Positions 22,320 to 30,250 of a stretch of 32,589 bases of DNA are shown here, piece after piece; the first letter of the stretch is position 1; every line of letters begins with the position of its first letter. A model generated the notes under the pieces. It worked only from the letters and a program-made list of their open reading frames with translations, did no database searches and was not told where the DNA came from. The DNA lies in contig NZ_JBAKFX010000045.1 in assembly GCF_037577855.1 (NCBI RefSeq), forward strand, positions 1 through 32,589, given 5' to 3'. This DNA comes from Dethiothermospora halolimnae. GTDB taxonomy: Bacteria > Bacillota > Clostridia > Tissierellales > VENL01. The translations under genes were made by a program, and so were the position numbers.

Positions 22320-23147
22320 ATGTCTAAGAAAATTGTTTGGTATTCCATTGTTCTTTTATTTGTATTAGGTTTTGGAGTTTTTGCTGGGGGTTTTTATAAA
22401 GCCTTTGAAGTAGGAGCAAAGGAAGTGGAGGATATACCTATAGCAAAGGAGAAAAGTGATAAAGAGAAAGAGGTTATAAAGGAAAATATTAAATTAGATG
22501 AAAAAGATATAGAATTTTTTGTCCTAGGTGATTCCCTTGCTAGAGGAACTGGAGATAAAAGTAAAAAAGGGTTTGTAGGTAATCTAGTTGAGCTTTTAAG
22601 GAGTACAATCAATGGAGATATAAATTTAAATAATGTAGCAGTGGAAGGAATGAAGTCTGCAGAATTAGCAAAACAACTAAGGGATAATAAGATAAAGGAA
22701 GGAATAAAAAAAGCGGATATAATCTTTATATCTATAGGTGGAAATGACTTAAGGGGAATACAAAGAGTAGAGTTAGGTAAGCGAGATGAGGCCTATAAAG
22801 AAATTTCTAATGAGTATATGGAAAACCTAGAAAAAATTATGGGTTCTATAAGAAAATTAAACTCAAATAGTGTTGTACTATTTTTAGGACTATATAATTT
22901 AGATTATAATAATGAAGAAATATTAAATACAGAAAAGTTAATGGAGTGGAACTTTAAGACTCAAAAGCTTATAGAGCAGGATAAAAGGGCAATATATGTA
23001 CCTTCATATGATCTATTTAAATTAAATTTTGAAAGATTTATTTCCCCCGATGGATTACATCCCAATGGCTTAGGCTATAAGGCCATCGGGGAAAGAATGA
23101 CTGATGTAATAAAACCTCTTTTTATAAATAAGGAAATAGTAGAATGA
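22320..23147 (+). CDS. SGNH/GDSL-type esterase, membrane-anchored
   Basis: A 275-aa hydrolase with an uncleaved signal anchor (residues 5-25, IVWYSIVLLFVLGFGVFAGGF) and a lysine-glutamate linker, so the enzyme faces outside. Block I is FVLGDSLARGTG (Ser about 72), the block II-like Gly is in NVAVEGMKSAELA, block III ISIGGNDLRGIQ (Asn about 140) and block V ISPDGLHPNGLGYKAIG (Asp about 241 and His about 244). All catalytic elements are present, so it should be an active esterase or lipase on envelope lipids or polymers. ATG 22320 is eight bases after AAGGAG; a GTG at 22311 is rejected. It is the third gene of the ABC exporter operon (13 bases from the permease), which links it to that export process. 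Confidence 0.85.
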   Translation: MSKKIVWYSIVLLFVLGFGVFAGGFYKAFEVGAKEVEDIPIAKEKSDKEKEVIKENIKLDEKDIEFFVLGDSLARGTGDKSKKGFVGNLVELLRSTINGDINLNNVAVEGMKSAELAKQLRDNKIKEGIKKADIIFISIGGNDLRGIQRVELGKRDEAYKEISNEYMENLEKIMGSIRKLNSNSVVLFLGLYNLDYNNEEILNTEKLMEWNFKTQKLIEQDKRAIYVPSYDLFKLNFERFISPDGLHPNGLGYKAIGERMTDVIKPLFINKEIVE

Positions 23148-23264
23148 TATCTACATTATTTGGCATAAAAATATTTAATTAATATAAAAGGAGTTTAATT
23201 ATTTTATGTGGAAATAGACTAGTATGTAATAGAATCAATGATGAATATTATGGAGGGATATAAA

Positions 23265-23486
23265 ATGGCAAATATAAAGTATGAGATAATAGAAGAGTTA
23301 GGAAAAATCTCACAGTCACCAAAGGGATGGACTAAGGAGTTAAATTTAATTAGTTGGAATACCAGGAAACCGAAGTATGATTTGAGAGATTGGGCACCTG
23401 AACATGAAAAAATGGGAAAGGGTATTACATTTACTAAAGAGGAATTAAAGGAACTTAGAGATATATTAAATGATATGGAACTATAG
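23265..23486 (+). CDS. PC4/YdbC-like ssDNA-binding protein
   Basis: A 73-aa protein with the pattern of Bacillus/Lactococcus YdbC and the transcription coactivator PC4: IKYEIIEELGKISQSPKGWT (residues 4-23), the aromatic LISWNTRKPKYDLRDWAPE (about 27-45) and MGKGITFTKEELKELRDIL. Such proteins bind single-stranded DNA as dimers. GGAGGG lies eight bases before ATG 23265; the longer frame from 23238 has no such site. Repeat copy vii follows ten bases after the stop. It is separated from the SGNH gene by 117 bases and probably has its own promoter, which I could not pin down. Confidence 0.85.
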   Translation: MANIKYEIIEELGKISQSPKGWTKELNLISWNTRKPKYDLRDWAPEHEKMGKGITFTKEELKELRDILNDMEL

Positions 23487-23496
23487 AGGATTAATT

Positions 23497-23520
23497 GGAC
23501 AAGCTAGGGACAGTTCATTA
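23497..23520 (+). repeat. RAYT-linked repeat, copy vii
   Basis: GGACAAGCTAGGGACAGTTC then ATTA. It is the best match to the core and starts ten bases after the YdbC-like stop. Confidence 0.88.
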
Positions 23521-23561
23521 AAAAATATTATATATATTATTTTAAACTTAAAAAACATATT

Positions 23562-23592
23562 AAAAAGGGGAATATAGTTAACTATATTCCCC
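23562..23592 (-). terminator. terminator of the minus-strand lipoprotein gene
   Basis: A 26-base perfect palindrome GGGGAATATAGTT/AACTATATTCCCC (23567-23592). It is followed on the minus strand by T5, ending transcription of the lipoprotein gene. Confidence 0.85.
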
Positions 23593-23615
23593 CTACTGGT
23601 TATGTATAATCTTTA

Positions 23616-24098
23616 TTAAAATCCTATTTTTTTAAAACTTCCCTTGTCTATTTGTATTTCCATATCAATACTTGCTTTATCATGTCCAACCACTTTCATA
23701 CGATTTAGGCCCTTTTTTATTGGTAAAGTCAAAGACTTTTCCTTTTTTTCTGAAGAGCTGTTTGTAATTTCAATAAGGTTTACAATTGTATCATCAGGTG
23801 AAATCAAAACAAGTTTTGCCTTTCCCTTTTGCACTGAAAATTTATATGGAACTTCTAAGTTAATATCATCATCACTTTGGTATTTCCATATGGTTCCCAT
23901 GCCACTTAATTTAAAAGTTCCTTTATATTTTCCTTGCTCAATAGTTTCACTATCTTCGTCTAAAGAAAAAGTATCATATTTAGCTGATATTTCATTTTCG
24001 TCAGAATAAACCTTGCCTGTTTCATCATTACATCCTATAACTAATGTAATTACCACAATTAATATAACAATAGATACTATTTTTTTTCTAGATTTCAT
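23616..24098 (-). CDS. lipoprotein, unknown family
   Basis: A 160-aa exported protein. A basic start and hydrophobic segment (KIVSIVILIVVITLVIGC) end in a lipobox with Cys about 23, followed by an acidic linker. The rest is a beta-rich domain with alternating charged and hydrophobic residues (GKYKGTFKLSGMGTIWKYQS, VPYKFSVQKGKAKLVLISPD, LTLPIKKGLNRMKVVGHDKA), which resembles an extracellular beta-sandwich binding domain. GAGGAG lies six to seven bases before ATG. It is a monocistron. Its promoter lies inside the repeat-derived block 24138-24280, so the mobile module appears to drive or flank it. Confidence 0.68.
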   Translation of the reverse strand: MKSRKKIVSIVILIVVITLVIGCNDETGKVYSDENEISAKYDTFSLDEDSETIEQGKYKGTFKLSGMGTIWKYQSDDDINLEVPYKFSVQKGKAKLVLISPDDTIVNLIEITNSSSEKKEKSLTLPIKKGLNRMKVVGHDKASIDMEIQIDKGSFKKIGF

Positions 24099-24159
24099 TT
24101 TTAGCTCCTCTCATAATTGATAGTCTTATTTATTTAATGGACAAGTTATATTTGGTTCT

Positions 24160-24188
24160 ATTATAACATAAATCATATGTAGACAAGG
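24160..24188 (-). promoter_or_regulatory. extended -10 promoter for the lipoprotein gene
   Basis: On the minus strand TGTTATAAT (24160-24168) is an extended -10. CCTTGT or TTGTCT lies upstream at 17- or 15-base spacing. It lies 62 bases before the lipoprotein ATG, inside the repeat-derived block. Confidence 0.5.
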
Positions 24189-24261
24189 AGATATATTAAG
24201 AGGAAAAAAGATAAAATACTTAAAAACAGAATATAAAATTTAAAACATAAGTATAACACTT

Positions 24262-24280
24262 TATAATGAACTGTCTCGTA
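24262..24280 (-). repeat. RAYT-linked repeat, copy viii
   Basis: TATAATGAACTGTCTCGTA, reverse orientation, with one change (CTC for CCC). It faces copy vii, so the two bracket the lipoprotein gene as inverted repeats 760 bases apart. Confidence 0.75.
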
Positions 24281-24394
24281 GTATCAAAAATACTTAGTCT
24301 AATTTTAGATATTAAAAAGATAAAGGAAAATGTATTATATATATAGAAATTAATAATTGATCTAAAATATATTATATGAAAGAGGAAGGATAAA

Positions 24395-25231
24395 ATGATT
24401 AATGATTTTATTATAAAAACTATTGAGTTTTTAAAGAGATCTGATGTTAGATTTCATTTACCTGAGCATAGGGAAGTAGAACTATCAAATAATACACAAA
24501 CAGTTAATATCACCTGTGAAGAATCATTTAATAAAAATAGGTTAAATGACAACTTAATAATCCATTCTATAATTTTCTTCTCTTTGTTTGACGCATATAT
24601 CGATAGTGAAAATCAACAGTATGAAGGGTTATCATTTAGAAGGAAGTATGATAAGTTACCTTGTACAACAGATTATGATATTATATTGAAAGAATTATAC
24701 AGAATATTAAAGGTTTTAAGGAATACTACAGTACATTCTAAAAGCCATATTAGTTTTAATGGCAAAGAAATATTAATTAACTATAAATTTAAGGGAACAA
24801 ATTTTAAGCTATTAATTAGCAAATTAGGTCTAGAACTTATATATTCGGCCATATTATTGGTTATTGATAACAGGTATTTAGAATTGTACAAAGCTGGTTT
24901 ATTGAGGGAATATTATAATGAAATTTTATTGAATATAAAGGACTTAAAGGATGATATAGGACATAACAATTTTAAATATATATCAGATGGTATAAGACTA
25001 AAAAGGCATGTTAGATATAGGGTTATAAATCCAGACTTTAGCATAGATTACGATAAAGAGATTTTGTATATAAATAAGTATAAATATGAGTGTTCAAGTT
25101 ATTCTGCTGACTATCTAATCGAGTATAATGAAGGGAAATATATAATCCCTGAAGAGATTTTAAACGATAATAGGGTCTTAATTAAGGAGATATCAGGATA
25201 TAAAATTATAGATATATATAATATGCAATAG
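24395..25231 (+). CDS. HEPN-like protein, possible ribonuclease
   Basis: A 278-aa cytosolic protein. A helical first half (residues 50-120: IIHSIIFFSLFDAYIDSE, then IILKELYRILKVL) ends in RNTTVHSK, where Arg 109 and His 114 make the Rx4H motif of HEPN domains. The preceding helix and the aromatic FSLFDAYI segment also fit HEPN proteins of the 'MAE_28990 / Swt1' kind. Residues 190-278 form a separate region of beta strands (RYRVINPDFSIDYDKEILYI) that I do not recognise. GAGGAAGG lies before ATG. It is followed after 14 bases by the DUF4037 gene, so the pair is an operon. The Tyr three residues after the motif start that HepT-type toxins use is absent. HEPN identity is plausible but not proven. 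Confidence 0.5.
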   Translation: MINDFIIKTIEFLKRSDVRFHLPEHREVELSNNTQTVNITCEESFNKNRLNDNLIIHSIIFFSLFDAYIDSENQQYEGLSFRRKYDKLPCTTDYDIILKELYRILKVLRNTTVHSKSHISFNGKEILINYKFKGTNFKLLISKLGLELIYSAILLVIDNRYLELYKAGLLREYYNEILLNIKDLKDDIGHNNFKYISDGIRLKRHVRYRVINPDFSIDYDKEILYINKYKYECSSYSADYLIEYNEGKYIIPEEILNDNRVLIKEISGYKIIDIYNMQ

Positions 25232-25245
25232 GAGGATATAAAAAG

Positions 25246-26346
25246 ATGGATGATATATTTGTCTGTAAAAATTCAGAAGAATTTATACCAGGGTTAAAGT
25301 TAAATAGAGGCTTTTATTTTGATGTTATAAAACCATTAATAGATAAAAAATTTCCAAATCTTAACTATGCTGCAGCTCTTATAGGCCACTGCTCAGATGT
25401 TTTAGGATTTGATGACTACAAATCCACGGATCATGTTTGGGGTCCAAGGTTACAAATATTTTTACAGAAAAAGGATTTTCAAAGTTATCATAATAAATTA
25501 GATGAATTATTTAAATACAATCTACCCTTTAAATATAAAGGCTTTCCCACTAACTACAAGGCTGTAGAAGGATGGTTTAATAATGCTTATATGCAATTTA
25601 CAAAGAAATATCCTATTAATCATTTTATAGAAATTGTAACTGTTAAATCTTTTTTTAATAGAGACATATCCTTTGATATAGACTCTAGAATTTCCTTTTC
25701 TGATTGGATGTCCTATCCCATCCAAAATTTATTGGAATTAACCAGTGGAGAGGTTTTTTATGATGGTATAGGGGAGTTAACGAAGGCAAGGAAGAAACTT
25801 AAATTCTACCCAAGGGATATTATACTTTTAAAGATCTTCTTTTTATGGACATCTATTAATGAAGAACAGGCCTTTGTAGGAAGATGTATTGAAAATCGAG
25901 ATATGGCAGGGGCTATGATAATCATAAGTAGGATATTAAATAAGTTTATGAAGTTATGTTTTTATTATGAAAAGAAATACTATCCATATAGTAAATGGTT
26001 TGGACTTGCTTTTAAGAAACTAGATATATCAAATAGAGTGGAAGACTTAATTGAAAAAGTAGTATCTGGGGATATAAAGAATAAGGTGAGTTATCTTAAT
26101 GATTTCTACATTGAAATAGTTAAGTTACATAATTCTGTCAACATAACTGAACCTGTGAAGTCTAAAATAATAGATTATTATAATAGGGGTTATAAAGGGT
26201 TTGATTCAGAAAGGGTAATAGAAAAGATAAGGTATAGGATTGATTGGGACAAAATTAAGAATCTTGAATTACTATCAAGGGTTGAGTTATTTGATGATTC
26301 CTATTATGGAGTTAGCTATGAAATAAACAGAAGTATTATAGAATAG
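25246..26346 (+). CDS. DUF4037 nucleotidyltransferase-like protein
   Basis: A 366-aa protein with a clear DUF4037 layout. The N-terminal MNT-like core is IGHCSDVLGFDDYKSTDHVW then GPRLQIFL (residues 46-73); the second part is helical with YPRDIILLKIFFLWTSINEE, QAFVGRCIENRDMAGAMIII and KLCFYYEKKYYPYSKWFGLA (about 188-258). The family is thought to transfer nucleotides. The core normally reads DHD or DHH before WGPR; here it is DHV (residues 62-64), so one metal ligand may be lost. AGGAGG precedes the ATG. It is coupled to the HEPN-like gene (14-base gap), reminiscent of HEPN-MNT toxin-antitoxin pairs, and ends in a strong terminator. Confidence 0.82.
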   Translation: MDDIFVCKNSEEFIPGLKLNRGFYFDVIKPLIDKKFPNLNYAAALIGHCSDVLGFDDYKSTDHVWGPRLQIFLQKKDFQSYHNKLDELFKYNLPFKYKGFPTNYKAVEGWFNNAYMQFTKKYPINHFIEIVTVKSFFNRDISFDIDSRISFSDWMSYPIQNLLELTSGEVFYDGIGELTKARKKLKFYPRDIILLKIFFLWTSINEEQAFVGRCIENRDMAGAMIIISRILNKFMKLCFYYEKKYYPYSKWFGLAFKKLDISNRVEDLIEKVVSGDIKNKVSYLNDFYIEIVKLHNSVNITEPVKSKIIDYYNRGYKGFDSERVIEKIRYRIDWDKIKNLELLSRVELFDDSYYGVSYEINRSIIE

Positions 26347-26365
26347 GAACTTAGTTTATATATAT

Positions 26366-26406
26366 AATTCTAGAAAATAATTTAAATTATTTTCTAGAAT
26401 TTTTTT
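26366..26406 (+). terminator. intrinsic terminator after DUF4037 gene
   Basis: A 36-base perfect palindrome AATTCTAGAAAATAATTT/AAATTATTTTCTAGAATT followed by more Ts. It ends the HEPN-like/DUF4037 unit. Confidence 0.88.
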
Positions 26407-26546
26407 AGAGTTAATAATTTGTTAATATTTTAATAAGTAGTTATTAATCTTTAATGTATAGAATGTAATTAGAAATAAGTTAATACACCTAGGGGATAGA
26501 GGTAAAGGAGGCATCATTAATATTTTAAATTAAGGGAGAGATGATT

Positions 26547-27912
26547 ATGTTTAAAAGAATAAAGAGAAAAATCTATATAGGAATTTTTTTATTATTAATT
26601 TTAGTTTTGACAGCATGTGATACGCCTGGGGCTAATTCTAACATAGATGAGGGAAAGTCTAATATAGTAGATAATATAACTAATCAACAGTGGCTAGAAG
26701 ATATAGACTATTTACAAAAAGAATTACCTAAAAAGCATAAAAATATATATCATACTTTAAAAAAAGAAGATTTTAATAAAGAAATTTCTGATTTAAAAAA
26801 TAGGATTTCAGAACTTGAGGGTTATGAGATAAAATATGAATTATCTAAAATCATAGCAAATATAGGTGATGCCCATACTTTCCTAGATCCTGGCTTCACC
26901 CAAAATGAAAAGTTATATCCACTAATAACAGCATGGTATGGCGGTGAACTAAGGGTAATTGGAACCCATAAAAAATATAAAAATTTTATAGGTAAGGAAT
27001 TAATAGGCATAAATAATATACCTATTGAAGATATAATGAAAAAAAGTAAACTTACTAATCTCCCATGAAAATGAACAATGGCTTAAGGTGGAAAATGTTG
27101 ATTACATATTAAGACCTAATGTTTTAAAGTTTTTAAATATCACATCTGACGATACAATAAAAGTTAGTTTACGTAATGATAGTGATAAAGTAGAAAAGGT
27201 AGAAATAGAACCAGAAAAACTGTCTAATAAAAATATGGTGACAATAAAAGAAATGTTGCCTGAAAATCCCAGCTGGCCACAACAGAATGGAAAAAATAAA
27301 TATCCAGATTACTACTGGTATAGATTTATGCTAGAAGATAAGATATTATATTTTCAATATAATAAATGCAAAGATAGAAATATAGTTAAAGATATGGGGA
27401 AAATGGGGAAAAAGGTATATGGAGATTATAGGTTATTGCCTGATTTTAATAAGTTTTCTGAAGGATTAATAGGGGAAATTAACAATAAGGATATAGAAAA
27501 ATTCATAATAGATTTAAGATACAATAGAGGAGGAGTATCCACTTTAATGACCTCATTGGCTGATAAACTAAATAAGATAGAAAGGATAAAAGGAAAAACA
27601 TTTGTTATAACAGGAAAAGAAACTTATTCCTCTGGAGTTATGGCATGCTTGGATTTACAAAGGGAGCTGAATCCGGTTTTTTATGGTGAACCCACTGGCG
27701 GTAATGTTAATGGATATGGGAACCGAAGAATGTTACAGTTACCCAACTCTAAACTAGAAATTTGGTATTCAACAAAGTACTTTCAGTTCTCCCCAAACTA
27801 TTCTAAAAACTTTATTCCCGATGTCATTATTAAGCCATCATTTGAGAATTTTATGAAAGGGATAGATGATGTATATGAGGCAATAAAAGAAGTAGAAATA
27901 ACTAAGAATTAG
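26547..27912 (+). pseudogene. S41 family peptidase lipoprotein, frameshifted at an A7 tract
   Basis: The 5' part (ATG 26547, seven bases after GGGAGAG) gives a lipobox (LVLTAC) and the N-terminal domain WLEDIDYLQKELPKKHKNIY, ending early at TGA 27066-27068. The 3' part is in the +1 frame and reads LLISHENEQWLKVENVDY. It then carries the tail-specific protease core DLRYNRGG, ITGKETYSSGVMACLDLQRE (Ser of YSS is the nucleophile) and GEPTGGNVNGYG. Removing one A from the seven-A run at 27039-27045 restores one frame of 454 codons (MKKVNLLISHEN). The original is an extracytoplasmic serine peptidase. The two-component pair follows after a short gap, which might be its regulator. It could be a real pseudogene, a slippage-controlled gene or a consensus error. 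Confidence 0.75.
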
Positions 27913-28070
27913 TATTTTCAAGTGTTTTAGAGGATTATGAAACTATAGGAGATAAAAAGGATAATATTATTAGTTGAAAAAACATATAACGTTTTACTGC
28001 ATATCAAAGGATTTATAGAAATAATTGTAAAATATATTATAAAAAGACATTTTAGGAAGGTAGATGATAT

Positions 28071-28772
28071 ATAGTAAATAATAAAACAATTCTTATAGTT
28101 GATGATGAGAAAGAGATAGGACAATTAATAAGGGATTACCTAAAAGGGGAAGGCTTTCAAGTAATATTAGCTTTTGATGGGGAGGAAGGATTAAAGGCTT
28201 ATAGGAAGTATGATCCTATATTAGCAATATTAGATATTATGTTGCCTAAGTTAGATGGTATAGAAATATGTAAGATAATAAGAAATGAGTCTACAATACC
28301 AATATTGATGCTTAGTGCGAAAAAAAGTGAAACGGATAAGATATTGGGAGTGGGATTTGGCGCCGATAATTATATTACAAAACCTTTTAGTCCCAGTGAA
28401 GTTGTTGCAAGAATTAAAGCTCAGTTAAGAAGATATACTAAGTTGTCATCCCCTAAGGATAATAGAAACATATTAAAGTTTGAAAAGTTAGAAATAGATG
28501 TTAAGGCATATAATGTATATCTCGACGGGAAAGAAATAGACCTTGCAGCTAAAGAGTTTGAAATATTAACATATCTTTCAACTAATATAAATCAAGTTTT
28601 TACTAGAGAGCAAATATTCAATCACGTATGGGGATATAGGGAATATGGAGATATAAACACAGTTACTGTACATATAAGAAGGATAAGAGAAAAACTAGAA
28701 AAAGATCCTAAAAAGCCTAAGTACATAAAAACTGTATGGGGAGTAGGGTATAAATTTGATGGAGGAGAGTAA
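28071..28772 (+). CDS. OmpR/PhoB-type response regulator lacking a canonical start codon
   Basis: A complete 233-aa regulator. The receiver domain starts VNNKTILIVDDEKEI with the acidic pair, has phosphoacceptor Asp 55 in ILDIMLPK, Ser in LMLSAKK and Lys in YITKPFS. The winged-helix DNA-binding domain runs from FEKLEIDV to GVGYKFDGGE. The frame is intact back to codon 28071, but no ATG, GTG or TTG lies upstream of the receiver; 28071 is ATA, ten bases after AGGAAGG, exactly where MVNNKT would be expected. Starting at the later ATG 28239 would delete Asp 55. The gene uses a rare AUA start, lost its start by ATG-to-ATA change, or the base is wrong. It overlaps the kinase gene by one base. Confidence 0.8.
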   Translation: MVNNKTILIVDDEKEIGQLIRDYLKGEGFQVILAFDGEEGLKAYRKYDPILAILDIMLPKLDGIEICKIIRNESTIPILMLSAKKSETDKILGVGFGADNYITKPFSPSEVVARIKAQLRRYTKLSSPKDNRNILKFEKLEIDVKAYNVYLDGKEIDLAAKEFEILTYLSTNINQVFTREQIFNHVWGYREYGDINTVTVHIRRIREKLEKDPKKPKYIKTVWGVGYKFDGGE

Positions 28773-30193
28773 TGAAATTAGGCATAAGATTTAAACTATC
28801 TATAGCATTTATACTTGTAATTATAGTACCTATAGTTTTTATAGTAGCAGGATTTCTTTTTACAGTTACGATAATAGCAAATAGCGATAATGATATAAAA
28901 ACTGGAGCAATATGTAGAGATATTAAAACTAGGGTTGAAGATAATTACTCATTAATAGATGACTATAATAGCCTTTATAGAAAATTAGAGAAGCCTATAA
29001 AACAGTATGGGCTTTATATTAAAGTATTAGATTATAATGGTAAAATATTATTTAATTCAGAGGTTGCAAAGGAAATTTTGAGAGAAAAAGAAATGGATGA
29101 TAAAAATAAATCATTTTTATCAAGTTTAAAACTATATGAATATGAAGGTTTATTAAAGGTACAGGGAAATGAGGTAGGAAGGATTTTAATACGGGCAGAT
29201 TCTTCTACATACCCTTTTAATATTGGTTTAAAAATGATTATTGGTTTTGTGATAATTATAACAGTAGCTTTTTTGTCTCTAATAACTCTAATAATAACAT
29301 TCACACGGAATATATCTAAGAGTATATTAAAACCTCTAAAGGAACTTGATGTTGCAACTTCAAACATAGCTAATGGAAACTTGGATTTCAAAATAAACTA
29401 TTATAAAGGAGACGAATTAGGGAGATTTTGTAGAGCCTTTGACACAATGAGAAAAAAACTTAAAGAATCTTTGGAAAAGCAGGTTCAAGATGAAAAATTA
29501 AAAAAAGAATTAATTGCCAGTATATCCCATGATTTAAGAACGCCTATTTCATCTATAAAGGGATATGTAGAGGGGTTACAGGATGGAGTCCCAAAAGATA
29601 AAGAAATGTTTGATAGATATTTATTTGTTATTAAAAGCAAGTCTGATTATCTTGACCATCTTATAGATGATTTGTTTCAATTTTCTCAAATGGAATTAGA
29701 CAAAATGAATATGGATATAAAGGAGTATAATAGTCAAGATCTAATAGAAGATATACTTCAAAATTATAAACTAGAATTTAAAAATAGTGACATAGATTTT
29801 GAAATAGAATATCCCTTACCATCGATACCAGTAAAAGTAGATAAATATAGAATAAGTCAAGTCATTGACAATCTTATAGGGAATGCCACAGAGTACATTA
29901 AAAATTCTGGAAAAATAAAAGCAGGCTCAGTTATTATGGATGATTATCTTAAGGTCTATATAAAGGATAATGGGGAAGGTATATTAGAAGAGGACTTACC
30001 AATGATATTTGAACGTTTCTACAGAGGAGAAAAGTCTAGATCAAGGGACTATGGAGGAGCTGGACTGGGTCTTTCAATATGTAAGTATATTGTAGATAGA
30101 CATAAAGGGAATATATGGGTGGATAGTAAAAAAGGAAAAGGAAGTACATTTTACTTTACTATACCTATTGAACAAGATAATAAAACCAAATAA
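28772..30193 (+). CDS. sensor histidine kinase
   Basis: A 473-aa membrane kinase partnered with the regulator upstream. Transmembrane helix 1 is at about residues 10-35 (SIAFILVIIVPIVFIVAGFL) and helix 2 at about 153-178 (KMIIGFVIIITVAFLSLITL). An outside sensor domain lies between them (residues 37-150). A HAMP linker follows (KPLKELDVATSNIANGN), then the HisKA box LIASISHDLRTPISSIKG with phospho-His 253. The ATPase domain has N-box IDNLIGNATEY, G1 DNGEGI, F-box FERFYRGE and G2 GGAGLGLSICKYI. ATG 28772 overlaps the regulator stop (TAATG), with GGAGGAG upstream. The sensed signal is unknown; similar pairs respond to cell-envelope stress. Confidence 0.9.
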   Translation: MKLGIRFKLSIAFILVIIVPIVFIVAGFLFTVTIIANSDNDIKTGAICRDIKTRVEDNYSLIDDYNSLYRKLEKPIKQYGLYIKVLDYNGKILFNSEVAKEILREKEMDDKNKSFLSSLKLYEYEGLLKVQGNEVGRILIRADSSTYPFNIGLKMIIGFVIIITVAFLSLITLIITFTRNISKSILKPLKELDVATSNIANGNLDFKINYYKGDELGRFCRAFDTMRKKLKESLEKQVQDEKLKKELIASISHDLRTPISSIKGYVEGLQDGVPKDKEMFDRYLFVIKSKSDYLDHLIDDLFQFSQMELDKMNMDIKEYNSQDLIEDILQNYKLEFKNSDIDFEIEYPLPSIPVKVDKYRISQVIDNLIGNATEYIKNSGKIKAGSVIMDDYLKVYIKDNGEGILEEDLPMIFERFYRGEKSRSRDYGGAGLGLSICKYIVDRHKGNIWVDSKKGKGSTFYFTIPIEQDNKTK

Positions 30194-30250
30194 ATACCCC
30201 TTAAGCTAATAATTATTGAATAAAAAAATAGCTTAAGGGGTATTTATTTA
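30191..30250 (+). terminator. terminator of the two-component operon
   Basis: TAAATACCCCTTAAGCTA pairs with TAGCTTAAGGGGTATTTA across a 20-base loop. It starts at the stop codon of the kinase. The U tract is short, so efficiency is uncertain. Confidence 0.65.

Larger units (their letters stand above)
24138..24280 (+). repeat. RAYT 3'-module relic without transposase
   Basis: This block begins TGGACAAGTTAT and ends TTATAATGAACTGTC, the same order as the modules after both RAYT genes (1131 and 3699), but 143 bases long instead of about 108. Shared inner stretches are TATTATAACATA-like and AATATAAAATTT-like segments. It looks like a MITE- or REPIN-like derivative left by the RAYT system. Confidence 0.5.

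Noticed and set aside
27913..28070. Open stretch reading RIILLVEKTYNVLLHIKGF before the response regulator
   Set aside because: It has no start codon or distinct homology; AT-rich sequence keeps the frame open by chance. It could be a remnant, but nothing supports it.
28239..28772. Response regulator starting at ATG 28239
   Set aside because: This start would cut off half the receiver domain including the phosphorylated Asp, while the frame upstream codes for a perfect receiver N-terminus.
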